A stretch of 64,000 bases of DNA, taken from contig UBZM01000016.1 in assembly GCA_900470095.1 (NCBI GenBank), positions 283,267-347,266 on the forward strand, written 5' to 3'. Position numbers and translations under genes: made by a program. A model generated the notes under the pieces. It saw only the letters and a program-made list of their open reading frames with translations. It was not told the DNA's origin and did not search any database. Below, piece after piece: positions 58,216 to 64,000 of the stretch. The stretch is from Hyphomicrobiales bacterium (lineage in GTDB: Bacteria > Pseudomonadota > Alphaproteobacteria > Rhizobiales > Beijerinckiaceae). Numbering within the stretch: position 1 is the stretch's first letter; every line of letters begins with the position of its first letter.

Positions 58216-58776
58216 TTATGCAGCCCGGCGCGCGAGCAGGCCCGCAAGTTCGGCGAGCTGGTCGATGAAGGCCTGCAGGAAGCCGCGGGTCGATTCATCG
58301 GGGACATCGCCAGCCTTGTCGACCAGATTGGGCTTAAGGCCGATATAGGCCTCGCCGCCCATCACCAGCGCACCAAGATTGCCAAGAATCACCCGCAGAT
58401 GCTGCTGCGCGATCGCCGAACCGATCGCTCCCGGACTCGTGCCGGTGATGGCGACGACCTTGCCCCGCCAGGAGCTCTTGCCATAGGGACGCGCCGCCCA
58501 GTCGATCGCGTTCTTCAGGAGCGCGGGAATCGAACGATTATGCTCGGGTGTGACCACGAGAACGGCGTCAGCAGCCGCGATCTCGTGCTTGAGGCGCGTC
58601 GCGCTTACCGGCCAGTTCGCCTCGAGATCCTGATTGTAGAGTGGCAGATCGTCGATCGCGATGAAGCTCGCCTCGAAGGCGCTGGAGCCGAGCCGCGACA
58701 GCGCGACGGCGAGCTTGCCGTTGATGGAATCCTTGCGTGCGCTGCCAACGATGACGGCGAGCTTCAACTTTGCCAT
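58216..58776 (-). CDS. NADPH-dependent FMN reductase family protein
   Basis: The 186-residue flavodoxin-fold protein has LKLAVIVGSARKDSINGKLAVAL (phosphate-binding GSxRxxSxN), IDDLPLYNQDLE, AVLVVTPEHNRSIPALLKNAIDWAAR (the PEYN-type motif as PEHN) and VVAITGTSPGAIGSA. It is of the ChrR/ArsH/azoreductase-like group that reduces FMN, quinones or chromate. It is divergent from an HxlR regulator with an inverted repeat between; such pairs are typically induced by electrophiles or quinones. Confidence 0.92.
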   Translation of the reverse strand: MAKLKLAVIVGSARKDSINGKLAVALSRLGSSAFEASFIAIDDLPLYNQDLEANWPVSATRLKHEIAAADAVLVVTPEHNRSIPALLKNAIDWAARPYGKSSWRGKVVAITGTSPGAIGSAIAQQHLRVILGNLGALVMGGEAYIGLKPNLVDKAGDVPDESTRGFLQAFIDQLAELAGLLARRAA

Positions 58777-58785
58777 AGGAGATTT

Positions 58786-58810
58786 CCTTGGTTACAAAAA
58801 GAGACCAAGG
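58786..58810. promoter_or_regulatory. Inverted repeat between FMN reductase and HxlR genes
   Basis: CCTTGGT (58786-58792) and ACCAAGG (58804-58810) are exact reverse complements 11 bases apart. The site lies 9 bases from the reductase start codon and 43 from the regulator start, fitting an HxlR operator that controls both genes. Confidence 0.7.
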
Positions 58811-58853
58811 CTCAATAAATGCCTGCGGCAAAGCCACGCAAGGAGGCACAATT

Positions 58854-59249
58854 TTGTCACCAGAGAACCTGCATGTGCCTCACGAGTGCCGCGCCGTTGG
58901 CGAGATGCTGTCCCGCGTCGGCGACAAGTGGACGATGCTGGTCGTCGACCTGCTCGGCGACGGGCCGAAGCGCTTCACCGAGGTCAAGCGCGCGCTCGGC
59001 AGCATCTCGCAGCGCATGCTGACGCTGACGCTGCGCAATCTGGAGCGCGACGGCCTCGTCACGCGCACGCAGTTCGAGACGATTCCGCCACGCGTCGATT
59101 ATGAGCTGACCGAACTCGGGCACTCACTGCGCTATCCCGTCAAGGCACTCAGCGATTGGGTCGTCGCGAATCGGCGCGATATCACGGCCGCGCGGGCCCG
59201 CTTCGACGAAGCGCAGGAGCCGAAGCGCAAGCTTCTCAAGCTCGCCTGA
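58854..59249 (+). CDS. HxlR-family transcriptional regulator
   Basis: The 131-residue winged-helix protein has the family core VGEMLSRVGDKWTMLVVDLLGDGPKRFTEVKRALGSISQRML, TLTLRNLERDGLVTRTQF and PRVDYELTELGHSLRYPVKALSDW (key segments GDKWTMLV and ISQRMLT). A Cys in PHECRAVGE near residue 12 matches redox-sensing Cys positions in HypR/YodB-type members. Start TTG 58854 is decided by an exact AGGAGG (58841-58846) 7 bases upstream; the longer frame from TTG 58788 would run through the operator. Confidence 0.9.
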   Translation: MSPENLHVPHECRAVGEMLSRVGDKWTMLVVDLLGDGPKRFTEVKRALGSISQRMLTLTLRNLERDGLVTRTQFETIPPRVDYELTELGHSLRYPVKALSDWVVANRRDITAARARFDEAQEPKRKLLKLA

Positions 59250-59258
59250 GAGGAAAAC

Positions 59259-59825
59259 TCAGCGTCGCCGCGCTTCCAGCGGCAGCGAACCGAACAGGCT
59301 CGGCACATCGCTGGTGCGCGCCTTCTCGATCGTCAACATCCGCAGCTTGGTCTCTACCCCGCCATCGGCCGAGAAGCCGCCGGTCTTGCCGTTGGCCGCC
59401 AGTACGCGATGGCAGGGCACGATGATCGGAAAGGGATTCGCGCCAAGCGCGACGCCGACCGCCCTTGCCGCACCTGGCTCGCCGATGCGGGCCGCAACCT
59501 CGCCATAGGTCAGGGTTTCGCCAGGCGGGATGCCGAGCGCGACTTCATAGACCTTGCGGTTGAAGACGGAGAGACCGTCCATTTCGATCGGTAGCCCCGA
59601 GAGGTCGCGCTGCTCGCCGGCGAGCAGCGCCACGATCCCGTCGATCGCCTCCTGCACGAACGGCGGAGGAGCGCCTTCGACAGCCTCCGGGTAGCGCCGG
59701 GCCAGCCGCTGGCGGGCTCGAGCTTCATCCTGCTCCGGCAGCTGTGCGCCGATCAGGTGCTCAGCCCTCCAGACCAGCGCGCAGGCGCCGATTGCCGTAT
59801 CGAACAGGCAGAAACCCTGGCTCAT
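59259..59825 (-). CDS. Methylated-DNA-[protein]-cysteine S-methyltransferase
   Basis: The 188-residue suicide enzyme removes alkyl groups from O6-alkylguanine. It has the HTH segment IPPGETLTYGEVAARIGEPGAARAVGVALGANPFPIIVPCHRVL with the acceptor Cys in PCHRV (key residues TYGEVA, RAVG, PCHRV), and ends GGVETKLRMLTIEKA. The Ada N-terminal zinc domain is absent, so it is of the Ogt type. ATG 59825 has GGGAGG 4 bases upstream. Confidence 0.94.
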   Translation of the reverse strand: MSQGFCLFDTAIGACALVWRAEHLIGAQLPEQDEARARQRLARRYPEAVEGAPPPFVQEAIDGIVALLAGEQRDLSGLPIEMDGLSVFNRKVYEVALGIPPGETLTYGEVAARIGEPGAARAVGVALGANPFPIIVPCHRVLAANGKTGGFSADGGVETKLRMLTIEKARTSDVPSLFGSLPLEARRR

Positions 59826-59851
59826 CACGCCTCCCGACGGAAGCGGCGGCC

Positions 59852-60808
59852 TCAGACGTAGAGCCGCTCGCCTTCAAGCCCTTTGTACATTGCTGCGACC
59901 TGCTCGCCATAGCCGTTGAACAACAGTGTCGGCCGACGCTCGCGCGAGCCGAGAACCTGCTCGCTCGCCTGGCTCCAGCGCGGATGCGGCACCTCCGGGT
60001 TCACATTGGCCCAGAAGCCGTATTCCGACGCCTGCAGCGCCTCCCAGAAGGTCTTGGGCCGCTCGGCGACGAAACTGATGCGCGTGATCGACTTCACCGA
60101 TTTGAAACCGTACTTCCACGGCGTGATCAGGCGGACCGGCGCACCATGCTGATTCGGCAGCGGCTTGCCGTAGATCCCCGTCACCATCAACGTCAGGTCG
60201 TTATTCGCCTCCGCCATGGTCAGCCCCTCGGTATAGGGCCAGGGATACCAGCGTTGCGTCTGCCCGGAGGCCACACGCGGGTTCAGGAAGGTTTCAAACT
60301 TGATGTATTTGGCACTCGAGAGCGGTTTCGCCAGCGCCACCAGGGCCTTCAGCGGAAAACCGGTCCAGGGCACGGCCATAGCCCAGCTCTCGACGCAGCG
60401 GAAGCGATAGAGCCGCTCCTCGAACGGCATCTTGCGGACGAGATCGTCGAAACCGATCTCGAACGGCTTCTCGACCATGCCGTCGATCGCGATGTTCCAG
60501 GGCCGCGTCGGCAGCTTCTTTGCCGCACTGACGACGTCCTTGGACATGCCGAATTCGTAGAAATTATTGTAGTTCGCGGCCAGTTCCTCGTCGGTCACCG
60601 GCCGGTCGAGCGTGTAGCTCGCATTGCGCTTGGCAGGATAGAGATCGAGCGTCGGATCCGCGCCTTGCGCGGCTGCGATCTGAGGCAGCGCACTCCCGGC
60701 GATCAGCCCCGCACTCCCGCCGAGAAAGGCCCGGCGGTTCATGGCGATATGTTCGGGAGTGACCTGGCTCTCGGGCAATTCCCAGCCAGGGGGGCGTTTG
60801 ATCAGCAT
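59852..60808 (-). CDS. msrP: Periplasmic methionine-sulfoxide reductase catalytic subunit
   Basis: The 318-residue molybdoenzyme repairs oxidised methionine in periplasmic proteins. A twin-arginine signal (MNRRAFLGGSAG, near residue 23) is followed by the sulfite-oxidase-type Moco domain with the molybdenum-ligand Cys in RFRCVESWAMAVPW. Other family motifs are YIKFETFLNP, RWYPWPYTEGLT and LITPWKYGFKS. The MsrQ haem-membrane partner gene, usually adjacent, is not next to it: the ogt-type gene follows after 26 bases and leuB is upstream. Confidence 0.94.
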   Translation of the reverse strand: MLIKRPPGWELPESQVTPEHIAMNRRAFLGGSAGLIAGSALPQIAAAQGADPTLDLYPAKRNASYTLDRPVTDEELAANYNNFYEFGMSKDVVSAAKKLPTRPWNIAIDGMVEKPFEIGFDDLVRKMPFEERLYRFRCVESWAMAVPWTGFPLKALVALAKPLSSAKYIKFETFLNPRVASGQTQRWYPWPYTEGLTMAEANNDLTLMVTGIYGKPLPNQHGAPVRLITPWKYGFKSVKSITRISFVAERPKTFWEALQASEYGFWANVNPEVPHPRWSQASEQVLGSRERRPTLLFNGYGEQVAAMYKGLEGERLYV

Positions 60809-60915
60809 CGACGGACATGCTCCGTTTCAGAGAGCGAAGCTTAGTCCACAGATGAGCATCAAGTGCAATTCACGAGCGGGAGAGGCGTAGGGTCCCTCAC
60901 CGCATGGTCCCTTGG

Positions 60916-60957
60916 ACGTCATCCCGGCCGAACCGAAGCGCAGGACCGGGATGACGT
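60916..60957. repeat. Intergenic inverted repeat ACGTCATCCCGG/CCGGGATGACGT
   Basis: Twelve-base arms at 60916-60927 and 60946-60957 flank GCCGAACCGAAGCGCAGGA-like spacer sequence. The GTCATCCCGG...CCGGGATGAC form is a widespread intergenic hairpin type in Rhizobiales. It may terminate leuB (stop 60980, minus strand). Confidence 0.65.
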
Positions 60958-60979
60958 CGGAGTGCTGGGAGGGGTCGCG

Positions 60980-62089
60980 TCAGCCGCGCGCTTCCAGCGC
61001 CTTGACGATCGCATCGCCCATCTCGGCGGTCGAGACGGCATTGGCGCCCGGTGCGGCGATGTCCTTGGTGCGGGTGCCGGCGCCAAGCACATCGGCAATC
61101 GCGCCTTCGAGCCGGTCAGCCGCCTCGATCGCGCCGAAGGAGTAACGCAGCGCCATGGCAAATGAGCCAATCATCGCGATCGGGTTCGCCAGGCCCTTGC
61201 CGGCGATGTCGGGAGCCGAGCCGTGCACGGGCTCGTAGAGCGCCTTGCGCTTGCCGGTAGCCGGGTCTTCAGCACCGAGCGATGCGGAGGGCAGCATGCC
61301 GAGCGAGCCGGTCAGCATCGCCGCGACGTCGGAGAGAATATCGCCGAACAGGTTGTCGCAGACGATGACGTCATACTGCTTCGGCCAGCGCACGAGCTGC
61401 ATGGCGCAATTGTCGGCGAGCACATGCTCGAGTTCGACATCCCGGTAGTCCTTGGCGTGCAGCGCCGTGACCGTCTGCTTCCAGAGCACGCCGGTCTTCA
61501 TGACGTTGTGCTTTTCGGCCGAGGAGACCTTGTTGCGGCGGGTGCGCGCCAGCTCGAAGGCGACGCGCGCGATGCGTTCGATCTCGGGCGTGGTGTAGAG
61601 CTGGGTATCGACGCCGCGCTTGGAGCCGTCCTCCAGCGTGACGATTTCTTTCGGCTCGCCGAAATAGACGCCGCCGGTGAGCTCACGCACGATCAGGATG
61701 TCGAGCCCCTCGACTACTTCGGGCTTGAGCGAAGAGGCGGAAGCCAGCGCCGGATAGCAGATCGCGGGGCGCAGATTCGCAAACAGGCCAAGGTCCTTGC
61801 GCAGCCGCAGCAGGCCCGCCTCGGGACGGTGCTGGTAGGGTACATCCGCCCATTTCGGGCCGCCGACAGCGCCGAACAGCACCGCATCGGCGTCCTGGGC
61901 GAGCTTCATGTCGCCTTCCGAGATCGCCGCCTTATGTGCGTCATAGGCGGCGCCGCCGACAAGTCCGCGCTCGATGGCGAAGGAGGCGACGCCCTGCTTC
62001 TCGAACCAGCCGACGATCTTCTCGACCTGGCCGGTCACTTCGGGGCCGATGCCGTCGCCCGGCAGGAGGAGGAGCTTGTGGGTCGCCAT
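60980..62089 (-). CDS. leuB: 3-isopropylmalate dehydrogenase
   Basis: The 369-residue enzyme oxidises and decarboxylates 3-isopropylmalate in leucine synthesis. It has [40 protein letters not shown] (substrate-binding Arg residues), [19 protein letters not shown], and the NAD-specific C-terminal pattern [23 protein letters not shown] (seen as [12 protein letters not shown]). ATG 62089 has GAGG 5 bases upstream. Other leu genes are not adjacent in the window. Confidence 0.97.
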   Translation of the reverse strand: MATHKLLLLPGDGIGPEVTGQVEKIVGWFEKQGVASFAIERGLVGGAAYDAHKAAISEGDMKLAQDADAVLFGAVGGPKWADVPYQHRPEAGLLRLRKDLGLFANLRPAICYPALASASSLKPEVVEGLDILIVRELTGGVYFGEPKEIVTLEDGSKRGVDTQLYTTPEIERIARVAFELARTRRNKVSSAEKHNVMKTGVLWKQTVTALHAKDYRDVELEHVLADNCAMQLVRWPKQYDVIVCDNLFGDILSDVAAMLTGSLGMLPSASLGAEDPATGKRKALYEPVHGSAPDIAGKGLANPIAMIGSFAMALRYSFGAIEAADRLEGAIADVLGAGTRTKDIAAPGANAVSTAEMGDAIVKALEARG

Positions 62090-62237
62090 GGTCGCCTCAC
62101 GCGTTTGTCGGATGTTGCTGGGGCCAGAGCGGCCTTGCCGGGCTGATTAGGCGGGGAACGGAAGTGACGCAAGCGCAGCCGCCGGGCAGCGCGCCTGCGC
62201 GGCAAGCAGAAGCTGTGTGATCGGCGCCGGCACCGAA

Positions 62238-62265
62238 CTGCTTCACTCCGGCCGGAGTGAAGCAG
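62238..62265. repeat. Perfect 28-bp palindrome
   Basis: CTGCTTCACTCCGG is followed immediately by its exact reverse complement. It lies in the 281-base gap between leuB (start 62089, minus) and the binding-protein gene (stop 62371, minus). It could be a regulator site, a terminator stem for the binding-protein gene (which lacks an obvious T-run) or a mobile-repeat trace. Confidence 0.7.
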
Positions 62266-62370
62266 CGAGCAGGAATCCGTCGCAGAGCGTGGCGATGAAT
62301 CCCGGTCAGAGCCGCGAGCGCGGTGCCTTTGGCATCACCCAGCATCCCGACGGCAATGGCCCCTCCGTCC

Positions 62371-63960
62371 TCAGGCCTTCTTCTCCATGTTCCAGAAGAA
62401 TTGCACCGGCGAGAGCACCATGCCGGTCAGGCTCTTGCGATAGGCCATTGGCTGTTGCACCAGCCCGGCCGGCGCATAGGGTACCGTCTCGAAGGCGCGC
62501 TTCTCGATCGAGGCGGCCAGTTCCTTCTGCCTGGCCACATCAGGCGTTGCTATCCACTGATCCCGCAGGCCTTCCAGCGTGGGATCCTCCGGCCAGCCGA
62601 ACCAGGCGGCAGGGCCGTTGCTGCGCAGCAGCGGATGCAGCGCGGGATTGAGCACGTCGGCGCCCGACCAGAGCGTATGGAACACCGACCAACCGCCCTG
62701 GTCCGGCAATCCGCGATTGGAGCGCCGGCCGATGAAGCTGGCCCAGTCGGTCGCGACCAGATCGACAGTCATGCCGAGCTTCTTCAAAAGCTCCTGCGTC
62801 ACCAGGCACTGGTTATAGGCGATCGGCTGGTCTGCAGGCGCCAGCAGCAGCACCTTCTCGTTCTTGTAGCCGGCCTCCTGAAGCATGGCCTTGGCCCGCT
62901 CCAGATTGTTGCCGAGTGCCGCCTCACCGCCCGCTCCGGTCGACATCGGCGAGCCCGGCGTGAAGAAGGTCTTGCACTCCTTGTAGTAGTCCTTGCTGCC
63001 GACGACCGCCTCCATGTAGTCGGTTTGGTCGATTGCCATCATCACCGCCCGTCGGATGCCGGGATTGTTGAAGGGCGGCTGCAGATGGTTGAAACGCATC
63101 AGCAGGATCAGCCCGAGCGGCACGTTCTCGATCGCGATCTCGGGATTGCTCTTGAGCAGGGGCAGGAGATCGACCGGCGGCTGTTCATACCAGTCGACTT
63201 CGCCCTGCATCAGCGCGCCGACTGCAGCCGAAACCTCGGTCAGCGGCAACCATTCGATGCGGTCGATCTTGGCGACCTTGCCGCCAGCGGCCCAGGATGG
63301 TGCCTCCTCCCGCGGCCTGTACCTGGCGAAGCGCTCATAGATCGCGTTCTGGCCTGGCACCCATTGCTTGTCCATGAAGCGCCAGGGTCCGGAGCCGATC
63401 GCCTCCGTGATGTTCTTCGTCGGCTCCATCATTGCCACGCGCTCGGGCATGATGAAGGGCACGTTCGAGGAGAGCTTGCCGAGCGCGTCGGGCAGCATCG
63501 GGAAGGGCTTCGTCAGGCGGATGGCGAAGGTGCGCTGATCGACGACATCGTAACCCTCGACGAATGTCGCGAACGTCTGCCCGAAGGCATCGCGCGCCGA
63601 CCAGCGCCTGATCGAGGCAATACAGTCCTGCGCCCTGACCGGCTGCTCGTCATGGAACATCAGTCCGTCGCGCAGATGGAAGGTCCAGCGCAGCCCGTCC
63701 GGCGCAGCCTCCCAGCTCTGGACCATCTGCGGCTGAATGCGGAACTGCGCGTCCGTCGCAAACAGGGTATCATATATCAGGTAGCCGTGATTGCGGATGA
63801 CATAGCTCGTGGCGACGATCGGATCGAGCGAGGGCAACGGCGTCGATGGAATGAAGCGCAGCGTATTGGCGCGGGACTGTGCACGTGACGGAAATCCGAT
63901 GACACTGGAAGCGGATAAAGCGGAACCTCCGGCCAGAATCTGACGGCGATTGAATCGCAT
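62371..63960 (-). CDS. ABC transporter periplasmic binding protein, peptide/nickel type (SBP family 5)
   Basis: The 529-residue protein has a twin-arginine-like export signal (MRFNRRQILAGGSALSASSV, cleavage near SRAQS). The SBP_bac_5 fold follows: TLRFIPSTPLPSLDPIVATSYV, the family motif GLRWTFHLRDGLMFHDEQPV (key segment W-x-F-x-L-R-x-G-x-x-F-H-D), and RRAVMMAIDQTDYMEAVVG. It binds peptides or other small molecules for an importer whose permease and ATPase genes would lie beyond the window end. ATG 63960 has AAGGGG upstream. Confidence 0.93.
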   Translation of the reverse strand: MRFNRRQILAGGSALSASSVIGFPSRAQSRANTLRFIPSTPLPSLDPIVATSYVIRNHGYLIYDTLFATDAQFRIQPQMVQSWEAAPDGLRWTFHLRDGLMFHDEQPVRAQDCIASIRRWSARDAFGQTFATFVEGYDVVDQRTFAIRLTKPFPMLPDALGKLSSNVPFIMPERVAMMEPTKNITEAIGSGPWRFMDKQWVPGQNAIYERFARYRPREEAPSWAAGGKVAKIDRIEWLPLTEVSAAVGALMQGEVDWYEQPPVDLLPLLKSNPEIAIENVPLGLILLMRFNHLQPPFNNPGIRRAVMMAIDQTDYMEAVVGSKDYYKECKTFFTPGSPMSTGAGGEAALGNNLERAKAMLQEAGYKNEKVLLLAPADQPIAYNQCLVTQELLKKLGMTVDLVATDWASFIGRRSNRGLPDQGGWSVFHTLWSGADVLNPALHPLLRSNGPAAWFGWPEDPTLEGLRDQWIATPDVARQKELAASIEKRAFETVPYAPAGLVQQPMAYRKSLTGMVLSPVQFFWNMEKKA

Positions 63961-64000
63961 GCGACATCCCCTTGCTCTTGAGCTTTCGCGCCAGGCGCGC

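Noticed and set aside
62323..63888. 521-codon plus-strand frame opposite the binding-protein gene
   Set aside because: Shadow of a clear SBP family 5 protein with signal peptide and family motifs.

Overview
The window is high-GC chromosomal DNA from an alphaproteobacterium, most likely of the order Hyphomicrobiales (Rhizobiales) and probably close to Bosea. That assignment is inference. It rests on the RpoD and zinc-less DnaG sequences, a FixJ-like regulator, an ELM1-family gene beside trxB-lysR, the greA/carB arrangement, and intergenic hairpin repeats of a type common in this order. No phage, insertion sequence, integrase or CRISPR array was seen.

Layout. Bases 1-7237 hold a tripartite drug-efflux operon: two RND pumps of the MdtB/MdtC type (the first cut by the window edge), a NodT-type outer-membrane lipoprotein, and an ABC membrane subunit that has no ATPase domain. 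After a roughly 1 kb gene-poor gap comes an anion-type ABC system (duplicated permease plus ATPase with a C-terminal extension, 8196-11309), then MgtC and a FixLJ-like two-component pair (11592-14078). A CAT-anticodon tRNA, a chemotaxis receptor, a solitary TadG-like von Willebrand protein and a YciA-type thioesterase follow on the minus strand (14294-18947). Bases 19203-25569 carry small-molecule metabolism: a VOC protein, an MFS transporter, an aldehyde dehydrogenase/acetolactate synthase pair, a decayed porin-like gene and a ketopantoate reductase. Next are a PAS-GGDEF-EAL protein, an AT-rich patch, HlyU, and a membrane protein/TetR pair with a perfect palindromic operator (25621-29111).

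The core block 30113-36193 contains rpoD, dnaG, a YqeY-like gene and carA. carB and greA lie about 12.5 kb further on (48718-52626). Between them is an accessory stretch: NIPSNAP, an arogenate-dehydrogenase-like protein, truncated haemoglobin, LysR/EamA, GNAT, cyclopropane fatty acid synthase, a methyltransferase, GtrA, a zinc-starvation unit (frameshifted ZigA/CobW-type GTPase plus AztD under a 26-bp Zur-like palindrome) and an ArsR/MFS divergon with paired operators. Downstream of greA are two tandem secreted paralogues of unknown function, GNAT-Lrp, ELM1, trxB-lysR, a possible small RNA ending at a strong terminator, an FMN reductase/HxlR divergon, an Ogt-type methyltransferase, msrP, leuB and a peptide-type ABC binding protein.

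The most useful leads are the Zur-type zinc unit with its single-base frameshift, the candidate sRNA at about 58071-58206, the tandem Tat-exported paralogues after greA, the perfect TetR operator, and the ATPase-less ABC subunit in the efflux operon. I did not find a clear multi-gene defence or mobile system that could be called a wholly new biological system.
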